64,000 nt of DNA, from positions 2,125,001 through 2,189,000 of the forward strand of contig NZ_CP104002.1 in the NCBI RefSeq assembly GCF_029201565.1. Reading direction: 5' to 3'. A program made the position numbers and the translations under genes. The DNA comes from Devosia sp. SD17-2 (GTDB lineage: Bacteria > Pseudomonadota > Alphaproteobacteria > Rhizobiales > Devosiaceae). Positions 40,995 to 50,466 of the stretch are shown one piece after another (the first letter of the stretch is position 1; the number at the start of each line of letters is the position of its first letter). Below the pieces are notes generated by a model. It was not told the origin of the DNA. It searched no databases and was given only the letters and a program-made list of their open reading frames with translations.

Positions 40995-42635
40995 ATGGCT
41001 AAAGCTGGTCGTAAGGACGGTTTTGCGGCGCTGGGCAAGCTGAAGAAGGCCATCGTCGAACAGCCCATGCGGCTGCTGTTTGCCGAGGACCCCAACCGCT
41101 TCAAGCGCTTCTCGGCCAGCGGCGCCGGCATCATGCTGGACTATTCCAAAAACCGGATCGATGAGACGGTGATGGCTGCGCTTTTCGACCTGGCGCGTGC
41201 GGCCGGTGTGGAAGACCGCCGCGTCCAGATGTGCGAAGGCGAGCACATCAATATCACTGAAGACCGCGCCGTCATGCACATGGCGCTGCGCTATCAGGGC
41301 GACCGCCCGGTCGAGGTGGATGGCAAGGACGTGATGCCCGACGTCCGCGCGGTTCTCAAAGCCATCGAGACCTACACCGATGCCGTTCGCAATGGCGATA
41401 TTCGCGGCCATGGCGGCGAGCAGTTCACCGATATCGTCAATATCGGCATTGGCGGGTCGGATCTCGGCCCGGTCATGGTCACGCTGGCGCTGGAGCCCTA
41501 TACGCGGTCCGATCTGCGTGCCCACTACGTCTCCAATGTCGATGGCGCCCATATCCACGACATCCTCAAGCGCCTAGACCCCAAGAAGACGCTGTTCATC
41601 GTCGCCTCCAAAACCTTCACCACCGACGAGACCATGACCAACGCCAATTCGGCGCGGAAATGGATCGCTGATGCGCTGGGTGAAGAGGCGGTCTCCAGTC
41701 ATTTCGCTGCCGTTTCGACCAATATCGAAGCCTGCGCCAAATTCGGCATTCAGGAAGACCGGATTTTCGGGTTCTGGGACTGGGTCGGCGGCCGCTATTC
41801 AGTGTGGTCGGCCATCGGCCTGCCGGTGGCGCTGGCTGTCGGCTACGAGAATTTCGCAAAATTCCTCGCCGGCGCCGATGCCATGGATCGCCACTTCCTC
41901 GAGACGCCGCTCGAGGACAATCTGCCCGTCATCATGGGTCTGCTTGGCGTCTGGTATCGCAATGCCTGGGGGTTCTCGACCCACGCCGTCCTGCCCTATG
42001 ACCAGCGCCTCAGCCGCTTCCCGGCCTATCTGCAGCAGCAGGATATGGAATCGAACGGTAAGTCCGTGACCCTCAGCGGCAAGCCCGTTGGCTGGTCCAC
42101 CGGCCCGATCGTCTGGGGCGAGCCCGGCACCAATGGCCAGCACGCCTTCTACCAGCTGATCCATCAGGGCACTGACGTCATCCCCTGCGATTTCCTGATT
42201 GCCGCCCAGCCTCACGAAAGCCTGCCGCCGCATCACGACAAGCTCGTGGCCAATGTGCTGGCGCAGTCCGAGGCACTGATGCTCGGCAAGACCGAGGAAG
42301 AAGTGATCGGCGAGCTCAAGGCGCAGGGGCTCTCCAAGGATGAGATCAAGGCCCTGACGCCGCACAAGGTGTTCCCGGGCAACCGTCCCTCCAACACGCT
42401 GTTCTACAAGCAGCTGACGCCTGAGACGCTCGGTGCGCTGGTTGCGCTCTACGAGCACAAGGTGTTCGTCCAGGGCGTCATCTGGAACGTCAATTCCTAC
42501 GACCAGTGGGGCGTCGAGCTCGGCAAACAGCTCGCCAAGGCCCTCTTGCCCAAGGTTCAGGGCCAGCAGGGCGGGGAAGGGCACGACAGTTCGACCCAGG
42601 GGCTCCTAAAATACTACCTCGCAAACAAGGCCTGA
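40995..42635 (+). CDS. pgi: Glucose-6-phosphate isomerase
   Basis: 546 residues; interconverts glucose-6-phosphate and fructose-6-phosphate. Signature 1 [19 protein letters not shown] and signature 2 [18 protein letters not shown] are present; phosphate-binding [12 protein letters not shown] and the [13 protein letters not shown] block also match. Preceded by AAGGGGATAG. Four bases separate it from map. Its product fructose-6-phosphate is also the substrate of GlmS encoded at 48536. Confidence 0.97.
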   Translation: MAKAGRKDGFAALGKLKKAIVEQPMRLLFAEDPNRFKRFSASGAGIMLDYSKNRIDETVMAALFDLARAAGVEDRRVQMCEGEHINITEDRAVMHMALRYQGDRPVEVDGKDVMPDVRAVLKAIETYTDAVRNGDIRGHGGEQFTDIVNIGIGGSDLGPVMVTLALEPYTRSDLRAHYVSNVDGAHIHDILKRLDPKKTLFIVASKTFTTDETMTNANSARKWIADALGEEAVSSHFAAVSTNIEACAKFGIQEDRIFGFWDWVGGRYSVWSAIGLPVALAVGYENFAKFLAGADAMDRHFLETPLEDNLPVIMGLLGVWYRNAWGFSTHAVLPYDQRLSRFPAYLQQQDMESNGKSVTLSGKPVGWSTGPIVWGEPGTNGQHAFYQLIHQGTDVIPCDFLIAAQPHESLPPHHDKLVANVLAQSEALMLGKTEEEVIGELKAQGLSKDEIKALTPHKVFPGNRPSNTLFYKQLTPETLGALVALYEHKVFVQGVIWNVNSYDQWGVELGKQLAKALLPKVQGQQGGEGHDSSTQGLLKYYLANKA

Positions 42636-42639
42636 CGTT

Positions 42640-43395
42640 TTGACGATCACCACCGAAGAGCAGCTGGAAAAACTCAAGGCCATCGGCCGCATTTGTGCCG
42701 TGGCCCGCGAGGCCATGGCGGCGGCGATGCAGCCGGGTATGACCACGCTTGAGCTGGATGAGATCGGGGCAAAAATCCTCGCCGAGAACGGCGCGCGGTC
42801 GGCCCCGATCCTGACCTATGATTTTCCGGGCCACACCTGCATTTCGGTGAATGAAGAAATCGCCCACGGCATTCCGGGCAGCCGGGTGCTGCGCGAAGGC
42901 GATCTCATAAATATCGACGTCTCGGCCGAAAAGGACGGTGTTTTCGCTGATTGCGGCGCGTCCTACATCATCGGCAAGGGCGATCCGCGCCTTGAAGCGC
43001 TCTGCCGCGATGGCAAGAAGGCGATGTGGGCCGGGATCAATGTGGTCAAGGCCGGTGCGCCCTTTGCCGACATCGGCGCGGCTATCGGTAAGGCTGCCAA
43101 GAAGGGCGGCTATACGCTCATCCGCAATCTGGCCAGTCATGGCGTCGGCGACAGCCTCCATGACGAGCCGGGTGAGATCTCCACCTGGCCCGACAAGTCC
43201 GAGCGCCGCCGCATGACCAATGGTCTCGTTTTCACCATCGAGCCCTTCCTCTCGCTGGGCGGCCAGATGGCCGAGCAGAAGGATGATGACGACGAATGGA
43301 CGCTGGTCAGCCACCCGCTGGCGCCCTGCGTCCAATATGAGCACACCGTCGTTGCAACGCCCCGCGGCGCCCTGGTGGTGACCCTGGCGGCCTAG
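42640..43395 (+). CDS. map: Methionine aminopeptidase, type I
   Basis: 251 residues; removes the initiator Met from nascent proteins. The five metal ligands are visible: Asp in INIDVSAEKDG, Asp in FADCGASY, His in LASHGVGDSLHDEPG, Glu in FTIEPFLSLGG and Glu in VQYEHTVV. The start is TTG 42640, four bases after pgi; the first in-frame ATG would remove part of the N-terminal helix. The stop overlaps the convergent gene at 43392 by four bases. Confidence 0.95.
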   Translation: MTITTEEQLEKLKAIGRICAVAREAMAAAMQPGMTTLELDEIGAKILAENGARSAPILTYDFPGHTCISVNEEIAHGIPGSRVLREGDLINIDVSAEKDGVFADCGASYIIGKGDPRLEALCRDGKKAMWAGINVVKAGAPFADIGAAIGKAAKKGGYTLIRNLASHGVGDSLHDEPGEISTWPDKSERRRMTNGLVFTIEPFLSLGGQMAEQKDDDDEWTLVSHPLAPCVQYEHTVVATPRGALVVTLAA

Positions 43396-43919
43396 AGCCA
43401 GACCAGCAGCATCGGCCCCATGACGATCAGCGCGAGGCCGATGACGAAGCGCAGGTTGCCGAAACGGCGGAGGCCCGGCGCGCTCAGCACCGTCGCCAAG
43501 AGGAAATAGCCCGCCAGCGCGATCATGGCCGGGGTCAGTACGCTCGTCGCCAGCGGCGTGTTTTCGTTGAGCTGCAGATAGATCATGTGCCCGCCGGCAA
43601 AGCCGATCAGCGAGGTGACAATCACCGTCATCGCCTTGGCGGTGATGATCAGCGCCATGTCGATGGTGTTGCTGGTCATCAGCAGCGCAAGGCCCGTCGC
43701 CGTTACGTGGACGGCCGCCAGTGTCGAGAACACCTGGCTCTGCGCCAGAAGCGGCACGAGCTCAGGCGGCGCTGTCAGCGGCAGCGCGCCGATCATCGGC
43801 AGATTGGCGCCATACTGGGCCAGCAGGTAGATCGTATAGAGCATGACCAGCGTGCTGACCGCGAACACGATGAGTGTCGCGGCGAGCACTTTGAGCAGAT
43901 CCATGGTGTCCTGGGACAT
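43392..43919 (-). CDS. Hypothetical membrane protein
   Basis: 175 residues with five hydrophobic segments: VLAATLIVFAVSTLVMLYTIYLL, AAVHVTATGLALLMTS, MALIITAKAMTVIVTSLIGFAG, SVLTPAMIALAGYFLLATVLSA and FVIGLALIVMGPMLLVWL. No family recognised. ATG 43919 lies ahead of a charged N-terminus (MSQDTMDLLK). Convergent with map. Confidence 0.7.
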   Translation of the reverse strand: MSQDTMDLLKVLAATLIVFAVSTLVMLYTIYLLAQYGANLPMIGALPLTAPPELVPLLAQSQVFSTLAAVHVTATGLALLMTSNTIDMALIITAKAMTVIVTSLIGFAGGHMIYLQLNENTPLATSVLTPAMIALAGYFLLATVLSAPGLRRFGNLRFVIGLALIVMGPMLLVWL

Positions 43920-43951
43920 GCCGCCTCTTTGGTGCTGAACTGGCCGGGATA

Positions 43952-44113
43952 TTAGGGTTTTTGCACGATTCGGGCAGGGCCCGTTTGCGGCGGCCCGCGC
44001 CGACTAGGCATTCGCCTTACGCGGATCGGCTTGCGAAAATCTTCCGACAGCTCGCCGGCGTCGGCGCGGTAGTCGAACTCTGCATAAGGGTCAGGGTCGT
44101 CGATCTGCGTCAT
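43952..44113 (-). CDS. Possible small hypothetical protein
   Basis: 53 residues, acidic N-terminal half (MTQIDDPDPYAEFDYRADAGELSEDF) and basic C-terminal half. It lies 32 bases upstream of the membrane protein gene on the same strand, so could be cotranscribed. No ribosome site or family was found, and the opposite strand also has an open frame here, so the call is weak. The rest of 43920-44392 holds nothing recognisable. Confidence 0.3.
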   Translation of the reverse strand: MTQIDDPDPYAEFDYRADAGELSEDFRKPIRVRRMPSRRGPPQTGPARIVQKP

Positions 44114-44392
44114 GGCAACAGGCGAGCGCGAGGCTCGGTTCCTCTTTGGGCTAGCACGCCGCAAAGATGCAGAAACGTGGCTGGATATTCCAGCCGCCTT
44201 GGTACGGGCTTCCGCCCGCCCGTTCAAGCCTTGCGCGCCACCGCCGGGCCGGTGTTCCCGGGCAAGATGTCCCATTGCGCAGAATCGCTGCGCGGCGGTA
44301 GAGCCGGAGATGAGAAAATCCGCGCTGGCCGGTTTGCCGCGGCGCTGCCATCCTCATTTCTTTGATTTTTAGAATTTCGGTCAGGAGGGGCT

Positions 44393-45793
44393 ATGCCCTC
44401 GAATGCTCGCTCTGCCGGCGCCGCCGGCAGCAGCACACTTGTCGCCGTTCTGGCCTTTGCCGGCATGGGCGCTTCGTTCATGCAGACAATTCTGGTGCCC
44501 ATTCAATCCCAATTGCCGGCCCTGTTGTCGGCGGCGCGCGACGATACCGCCTGGGTGATCACCATCACCTTGCTGGTGTCTTCCATCGTCACGCCGATCT
44601 CGGGCCGTCTTGGCGATATGTACGGCAAGCGGCGAATTGCCCTTCTGCTGCTCGCTGCGCTTATCCTCGGCTCGCTCGTCTGCGCACTCTCCTATTCGGT
44701 GACGCCCATGATCATCGGGCGCGCGCTGCAGGGCGCTGGCATGGGTGTCATTCCGCTCGGCATCTCGATTCTCCGTGATAATCTGCCGGTGCAACGCCTC
44801 GGCGGCGCTATCGCTTTGGTCAGCGCTACGCTCGGTATCGGCGGCGCCCTCGGCCTGCCGATCAGTGCGCTGGTCGTCGAACATTTCGATTGGCATGCCC
44901 TGTTCTGGATGGCCGCTGCGATTGGCGCACTCTCGCTGATCCTCATTTTCATCCATGTGCCAGCCGGGCAGGGGCAGCCGGGACAGCGTTTTGACTGGAT
45001 CGGCGCCATCACCCTTTCATTGGGCCTCACCGGCCTTCTCCTTGGCGTCTCCAAGGGCAATGAATGGGGTTGGACCTCGCCGCTTACCCTCATCTCCATA
45101 ATCGGCGGCATCGCCGTGCTGGCGCTGTGGATCCGCTTTGAGTGGGGGCATGCCCAGCCGCTGGTCGACGTGCGCACCAGTTTCATGGGCGCGCCGCTGG
45201 TGACCAATATCGCCTCGATCGCCATTGGCTTTTCGCTCTATGCGGCGATGATCGCCTTCCCGCAGCTTTTGCAATTGCCCATCGAGGCTGGCGGGCTCGG
45301 AGTTCCCCTGCTGCAGGCCAGTCTGGTGCTGATGCCCTCGGGCCTGGCCATGCTTGCCATGTCGCCCATCGCCGGCCGCCTTCTTGTCCGCATCGGCCCG
45401 AAATGGCTGCTGGTTGTGGGGGCGGCAATCATTGGGCTCGCCTATCTCAGTGCCGTGGTGCTGCCGCCGGGAATTCTCGTCGTCTGCCTGTCCAATACGA
45501 TCATCGGCGTCGGCATTGGCCTCAGCTATGCCGCCATGCCAAGCCTTGTCATGCGCTCGGTGCCGATTAGCCAGACGGCATCGGCGAATGGCCTCAATAC
45601 GCTGATGCGCTCGCTCGGCACGGCATTTGCAGCGGCCATCGTTGCCGCAATCCTCTCGCATTCTGCCAGCGCAGCGGGCGGCATCTATCCCACCGAAGAC
45701 GGCTTCCGCTTCTCGCTGCTTCTCGGCCTTATCGCCTCAGTCGTCGGCGCCATCCTCGCAGCTCTGATCCCCCTCAAGGCCGACAAGGTGTAA
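44393..45793 (+). CDS. MFS transporter, DHA2 (EmrB/QacA-like) type
   Basis: 466 residues with about 14 predicted TM segments, the DHA2 layout of drug:proton antiporters. TM1 (AVLAFAGMGASFMQTILVPIQSQLPALL) is followed by DDTAWVITITLLVSSIVTPISGRLGDMYGKRRIALL (motif A) and ALSYSVTPMIIGRALQGAGMGVIPLGISI (motif C region). Strong AGGAGG ribosome site. Two hairpins lie downstream. Substrate cannot be told from sequence. Confidence 0.85.
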   Translation: MPSNARSAGAAGSSTLVAVLAFAGMGASFMQTILVPIQSQLPALLSAARDDTAWVITITLLVSSIVTPISGRLGDMYGKRRIALLLLAALILGSLVCALSYSVTPMIIGRALQGAGMGVIPLGISILRDNLPVQRLGGAIALVSATLGIGGALGLPISALVVEHFDWHALFWMAAAIGALSLILIFIHVPAGQGQPGQRFDWIGAITLSLGLTGLLLGVSKGNEWGWTSPLTLISIIGGIAVLALWIRFEWGHAQPLVDVRTSFMGAPLVTNIASIAIGFSLYAAMIAFPQLLQLPIEAGGLGVPLLQASLVLMPSGLAMLAMSPIAGRLLVRIGPKWLLVVGAAIIGLAYLSAVVLPPGILVVCLSNTIIGVGIGLSYAAMPSLVMRSVPISQTASANGLNTLMRSLGTAFAAAIVAAILSHSASAAGGIYPTEDGFRFSLLLGLIASVVGAILAALIPLKADKV

Positions 45794-45808
45794 CAACCGC
45801 ACCGTCTC

Positions 45809-45881
45809 GGAGCGCTGGCAGCCGGATCGGCTCAAGAGCGCTCCTGCCACATCGCCCGGGCGACATTTCGCTTGCCCGGGC
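45809..45881. other. Two consecutive GC-rich hairpins after the DHA2 gene
   Basis: First: GGAGCGCT/AGCGCTCC (45809-45816, 45837-45844) with an inner AGCC/GGCT stem. Second: GCCCGGGC repeated at 45854 and 45874 (self-complementary). No T-tract, so not a standard terminator; could be a 3'-end stability element. Confidence 0.4.
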
Positions 45882-46069
45882 ATGCACGCAATCAGCGTCC
45901 ATCAATCCCAGTTTCTTTCAGGATGTCGAGGTTGCCGGCCAACAGGCCGCGATCTGTCGACGGCGGGCGTCGGGAAACCTGACAGCGCGCAAGGGACCGG
46001 CCCGAACGCTCTCGCACGCCGCAGGGCGAGGCAGGTTTCAAGAGCGATTGATTTGCTTGAAGAAAAAAG

Positions 46070-46144
46070 TGGTACGCCGGGCGGGGGTCGAACCCGCGAC
46101 CATTCGATTAAAAGTCGAATGCTCTACCACTGAGCTACCGGCGC
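46070..46144 (-). tRNA. tRNA-Lys (anticodon UUU)
   Basis: 75-base cloverleaf on the minus strand. Acceptor GCGCCGG/CCGGCGT (first pair G-T), anticodon stem TTCGA/TCGAA with loop CTTTTAA (anticodon TTT), T-loop GGTTCGACCC, discriminator A and encoded CCA. Confidence 0.95.
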
Positions 46145-46257
46145 ATTCCAAACGCCGTGGGGCGTTGTCGCGGAAAATAGTCAGGCAGCCCCCGGAGTCA
46201 ATCGATAATCGGCGCAGATATGCCGAATAACCGCGTCTGGGGCGCTCTCCCACAGTT

Positions 46258-47079
46258 TTATAGCGCGAGCAGGGTCCCGACGTAATCAGTTGGGCTGCAG
46301 GAGACGTCCATCTGTTCGAGGCGCTGGCACATGATGCGGGCGTCGCCGGCCTGCGGAAACGGCCCGATGACGATCCGCTTGGCGCCTGGCGCATTGCCGT
46401 CGGCAACCACCGGGGTCAGCTCGCCGACCAGCGAGCCGAGCCGGACTTCGAGATCGCGCCACTGGGCTGCCGCGCTTTCGGGCGCGAAGGAGGGGCCGAT
46501 GGCAATGCCATGGGCCGCAGGCATGATCGCCGTGGCGCCGGCAGAGGCGATCAGCGCCGGCAGGGGCTGGGACGCATCCTGCTGGGCCGCGGCCTGCTGG
46601 ATGGGCACCTGGCGCACAAGCACCGAGCCGCCCTCGACCGGCTGCAAATCGCCACTCTGGGTGCCGATGGAGGCTGTGTAGGTCGAGCGGTCGATGCCCG
46701 AGCTTGCGGGCAGGGATTCGATAAGGTGCGGCACGCTCACTTCGAGGGCGCCGACGCGACGGGTCACGTCGCTGCCGGCCTGTTCCTGGAGGGAGAATCG
46801 GGCGTTAAAAACTTCATTGTCGCGTCTGAGGCGCGCCGATTCGGTGCGGAGCTCGGCAATTTCCTGCCGCAGCTGCACCAGCGAAGCGCCTTCGAGGCGC
46901 GATGTGTGCAGCCCGACGAGCAGCGAAGAGGGCAGTATTGCCGAGACATTTGCCCCGAAAACCGCCAGTCCACCGCACATCAGGGCAACAAGCCCCCAGT
47001 TGCGGACGTCAGTCTGACGGAATTGTTCCGATGTGCGCACCAATGACCGATCCTCGACATGCCTGCGAATCAAGGGCAT
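46258..47079 (-). CDS. Membrane-anchored protein with SPOR-like C-terminus
   Basis: 273 residues. Short cytoplasmic head, one TM (WGLVALMCGGLAVFGANVSAIL), a coiled-coil region (LRQEIAELRTESARLRRDNEVF), an Ala/Gln/Pro-rich linker and a C-terminal module (RIVIGPFPQAGDARIMCQRLEQMDVSC) resembling the peptidoglycan-binding SPOR fold. Such proteins usually act in the periplasm at the cell wall or divisome. It is divergent from glmU and lies upstream of tRNA-Lys. The SPOR assignment rests on pattern only. Confidence 0.6.
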   Translation of the reverse strand: MPLIRRHVEDRSLVRTSEQFRQTDVRNWGLVALMCGGLAVFGANVSAILPSSLLVGLHTSRLEGASLVQLRQEIAELRTESARLRRDNEVFNARFSLQEQAGSDVTRRVGALEVSVPHLIESLPASSGIDRSTYTASIGTQSGDLQPVEGGSVLVRQVPIQQAAAQQDASQPLPALIASAGATAIMPAAHGIAIGPSFAPESAAAQWRDLEVRLGSLVGELTPVVADGNAPGAKRIVIGPFPQAGDARIMCQRLEQMDVSCSPTDYVGTLLAL

Positions 47080-47181
47080 TACGCCCAGGATTGTGCGGTA
47101 TCAGTTATCTGTTCGCCAACTGTTACCGCCATAAAATAGTAGCAATGGGTGGCGAGAAGCCGCCCGAGGCGGAGTATGCGC

Positions 47182-48534
47182 ATGACTGAACTGCTTTCCA
47201 TCATTCTCGCAGCGGGCGAGGGGACGCGGATGAAGTCGCGCACCCCCAAGGTTCTTCACCCGGTCGGCGGGCTTCCGATCATTGCCCATGTTGCCCGTGC
47301 TGCGCGGGAAGCAGGATCCTCGCGGGTCGCACTTGTCACCGGTCCCCGTCATCAGGAAATCCGCGAAAGGGTCTCCGCGCTCGAGCCGGATATCGTTCAT
47401 TTCGAACAGCCCGAGCCCAAGGGCACAGCCCATGCTGCCGCCATGGCGCGCGAGCTGTTCGACAGCGCCAGCGGCTATATCGCTGTTGTCTATGGTGACC
47501 ACCCACTGCTGCGGGGCGTCAATTTCCGCACTGTCATCGATCGGCTCGACGCAGGCCTTGACGTGGCGATCCTCGGATTTGAGCCTAAGGATCCGACCGG
47601 TTATGGCCGCTTCATCACCGATGGCGAGCGCCTTCTGGCCATCCGCGAGCACAAGGATGCCACCGAGGAAGAGCGCCAGATCGGCCTCTGCAATGCCTGT
47701 ATCCTAGCGTTCAAGGCGGAGGTTTTCCGCGATCTCATCGACAAGGTCGGCAATGACAATGCCCAGGGCGAATATTACCTGCCCGATCTCGTCGAGCTGG
47801 CCAATGCCGCCGGCAAAACGGTGGGCTATGGCATCGCGCCGGAGAATGACGTCATGGGCGTCAACGACCGCAGCCAGCTGGCACGCGCCGAGACGCTGTT
47901 CCAGGAGTTCCGCCGCGAGGAATTCATGAAGGCCGGCGTGACCCTGCGCGATCCGGCCAGCACATGGTTTTCCTGGGACACACAGATCGGAAAAGACGTC
48001 ACCATCTTCCCCAATGTAGTTATTGGGGCCGGCGTCTCGATCGCCGATAATGTCGAGATCCGGGCCTTTTGCGATATCGAGGATGTCCGGATCGGGGAGG
48101 GGGCGACGCTCGGCCCCTTTGTGCGCATTCGTGGGGGGGCGGAATTGGGGCCGGACGTCCACTTGGGCAATTTCGTCGAGGTCAAAAAGTCTAAGATCGG
48201 CGCTGGCACCAAGGCTGGCCACCTGTCCTATCTCGGTGACGCCGAGATCGGGGAAAAGACCAATATCGGCGCCGGGACGATCACCTGTAATTATGACGGC
48301 GTGAACAAGGACAAGACCATTATCGGGGACAATGCCTTCATCGGCTCCAATGCCTCGCTGGTGGCGCCGGTCCGCATCGGCAATGGCGCCTATACCGCGT
48401 CGGGCAGCGTCATCACCGAAGATGTGCCCGATGGCGCCCTGGCGCTCGGCCGGGCCCGGCAGGAAAACAAGCCAGGCTATGCGGCCCGGCTCCGTGAAAA
48501 AGCGCTGGCGCGCAAAGCCGCCAAGGGGAAATGA
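47182..48534 (+). CDS. glmU: Bifunctional UDP-N-acetylglucosamine pyrophosphorylase / glucosamine-1-phosphate N-acetyltransferase
   Basis: 450 residues; makes UDP-GlcNAc from glucosamine-1-phosphate. N-terminal uridyltransferase domain with LAAGEGTRMKSRTPKVLHPVGG; C-terminal left-handed beta-helix acetyltransferase with hexapeptide repeats and the GAGTITCNYDGVNKDKTIIGDNAFIGSN block. ATG 47182 is preferred over 47176 because GGAG at 47171-47174 has the right spacing only to the former. One base separates it from glmS, the preceding pathway step, so they form an operon. Confidence 0.97.
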   Translation: MTELLSIILAAGEGTRMKSRTPKVLHPVGGLPIIAHVARAAREAGSSRVALVTGPRHQEIRERVSALEPDIVHFEQPEPKGTAHAAAMARELFDSASGYIAVVYGDHPLLRGVNFRTVIDRLDAGLDVAILGFEPKDPTGYGRFITDGERLLAIREHKDATEEERQIGLCNACILAFKAEVFRDLIDKVGNDNAQGEYYLPDLVELANAAGKTVGYGIAPENDVMGVNDRSQLARAETLFQEFRREEFMKAGVTLRDPASTWFSWDTQIGKDVTIFPNVVIGAGVSIADNVEIRAFCDIEDVRIGEGATLGPFVRIRGGAELGPDVHLGNFVEVKKSKIGAGTKAGHLSYLGDAEIGEKTNIGAGTITCNYDGVNKDKTIIGDNAFIGSNASLVAPVRIGNGAYTASGSVITEDVPDGALALGRARQENKPGYAARLREKALARKAAKGK

Positions 48535-48535
48535 G

Positions 48536-50362
48536 ATGTGCGGGATTGTCGGAATTGTCGGTGACGCGCCGGTCGCGGGTCGCCTCGTCGATGCGCTGAA
48601 ACGCCTCGAATATCGCGGCTACGACAGTGCTGGGGTGGCCACGCTCGAGGGTGGCGCGATCATGCGTCGCCGCGCCGAGGGCAAGCTGGGCAATCTCGCC
48701 CAAAAACTCAATTTCGAGCCGCTCGACGGCTTTGTCGGCATCGGTCACACGCGCTGGGCAACCCATGGCGCTCCCACCGAGACCAATGCCCATCCCCATG
48801 CAACCGATCGCGTCGCGGTCGTACACAATGGCATCATTGAGAATTTTCGCGAGCTGCTCGCCGATCTGGCTCAGGATGGCTATCTGCCCCAGACCCAGAC
48901 CGACACGGAATCAGTGGCGCTCTGGGTGAGCCGCGAACTTGCCAATGGCGCCGATCCGGAACTCGCCGTTGCCCGGACGCTGAAAAAGCTGAAGGGCGCC
49001 TTTGCCCTGGCCTTCCTCTTCAAGGATCAGAACGGCCTGCTGATTGCGGCTCGCCACGGTGCGCCGTTGGCCATCGGCTATGGCGAGACCGAAATGTATC
49101 TGGGATCGGACGCGATGGCGCTGGCCCCGTTCACCTCGCGCCTCACCTATCTCGAAGACGGCGACTGGGCTGTCATCACGCCGCAGGGCGTCACCATTCG
49201 CGATGGTCGCGATGCGCTGGTGCAGCGTGAGCAGATGCTGTCGCAGGCCTCCGCCCTTCTCGTCGACAAGGGCAATCACCGCCATTTCATGGCCAAGGAA
49301 ATCTACGAACAGCCCCAGACCATCTCTCACACCCTCAGCCACTATGTGGACATGGGCACCGAGAAGGTTGCTATCCGCGAGGCGCTGCCGTTCGACTTTT
49401 CCGACCTGACGCGCCTTACCATCAGCGCCTGCGGCACCGCCTATTATGCCGGCGCCGTCGCCAAATACTGGTTCGAGCGCTATGCCCGGCTGCCGGTGGA
49501 CATCGATGTCGCCAGCGAGTTCCGTTATCGCGAGCCGCCGCTGGACAAGGGTGGGCTGTCGCTCTTCATCTCGCAGTCCGGCGAGACTGCCGACACGCTC
49601 GCCGCGCTGCGCTATTGCGCCGGGCAGGGCCAGCATGTGGCCAGCCTCGTCAACACGCTCGAATCCACCATTGCGCGTGAGTCCGGCGTCGTCTTCCCCA
49701 TTCTGTGTGGTCCGGAAATCGGCGTTGCCTCCACCAAGGCGCTTACCGCTCAGCTCACCGCGCTGGCCAGCCTTGCCATCGCCGCCGGTCGCGCCCGTGG
49801 TGTGATCAGCGTCGAGCAGGAGCAGGAACTGGTGCAGGCGCTTGTCGCCCTGCCGTCTGCCGTCTCGACCGCACTCGGTGCAGAGGGGCAGATCGCCGAC
49901 ATTGCGAAGGGGCTCTCCAAGGCCAAGGATGTGCTCTATCTCGGGCGCGGTCCGATGTTCCCGATTGCCATGGAAGGCGCGTTAAAGCTAAAGGAAATCA
50001 GCTACATACACGCAGAAGGTTATGCTGCAGGTGAACTTAAGCATGGCCCCATCGCGCTTGTGGACGAAGCCATGCCGGTGATCGTCGTGGCGCCTTCCGA
50101 CGAGCTCGTCGACAAGACCCTTTCCAATATGCAGGAAGTCGCTGCTCGCGGCGGAAAGATCATTCTCATCACTGACGAAGAGGGTGCAGAGAGCGTCGGG
50201 CACGGCGTTGCCGAGACGATCATCGTCCCGCACGTCCATAGTTTCGTGGCGCCGATCCTCGCCACCATCCCGGTACAGCTGCTCGCCTATCATACCGCTG
50301 TCTTCATGGGCACGGACGTCGATCAGCCGCGCAATCTGGCCAAATCGGTCACCGTGGAATAG
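48536..50362 (+). CDS. glmS: Glutamine--fructose-6-phosphate aminotransferase (isomerizing)
   Basis: 608 residues; transfers the amide of glutamine to fructose-6-phosphate to give glucosamine-6-phosphate. N-terminal Ntn-type glutaminase domain with Cys2 as nucleophile (MCGIVGIVG) and GHTRWATHG; C-terminal isomerase with two SIS domains (ISACGTAYYAGAVAKYWFE, SQSGETADTLAALR) and the final DQPRNLAKSVTVE. ATG 48536 is immediately downstream of glmU; a longer frame from 48332 lies within glmU. Confidence 0.98.
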   Translation: MCGIVGIVGDAPVAGRLVDALKRLEYRGYDSAGVATLEGGAIMRRRAEGKLGNLAQKLNFEPLDGFVGIGHTRWATHGAPTETNAHPHATDRVAVVHNGIIENFRELLADLAQDGYLPQTQTDTESVALWVSRELANGADPELAVARTLKKLKGAFALAFLFKDQNGLLIAARHGAPLAIGYGETEMYLGSDAMALAPFTSRLTYLEDGDWAVITPQGVTIRDGRDALVQREQMLSQASALLVDKGNHRHFMAKEIYEQPQTISHTLSHYVDMGTEKVAIREALPFDFSDLTRLTISACGTAYYAGAVAKYWFERYARLPVDIDVASEFRYREPPLDKGGLSLFISQSGETADTLAALRYCAGQGQHVASLVNTLESTIARESGVVFPILCGPEIGVASTKALTAQLTALASLAIAAGRARGVISVEQEQELVQALVALPSAVSTALGAEGQIADIAKGLSKAKDVLYLGRGPMFPIAMEGALKLKEISYIHAEGYAAGELKHGPIALVDEAMPVIVVAPSDELVDKTLSNMQEVAARGGKIILITDEEGAESVGHGVAETIIVPHVHSFVAPILATIPVQLLAYHTAVFMGTDVDQPRNLAKSVTVE

Positions 50363-50466
50363 CCGCTGCGGCATCACGCGAAGTGGTTTTGGCGGGTGCT
50401 CAGTGGTAGGACAGGGCTCGGGCACAGCGCGCCCGGCTCTTGTTCTGCAAGCTCAGGCGGACTGAT

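Noticed and set aside
44112..44372. Plus-strand frame of 86 codons upstream of the DHA2 gene
   Set aside because: No ribosome site or family, and it overlaps a competing minus-strand frame; the composition becomes Pro/Cys/Arg-rich.
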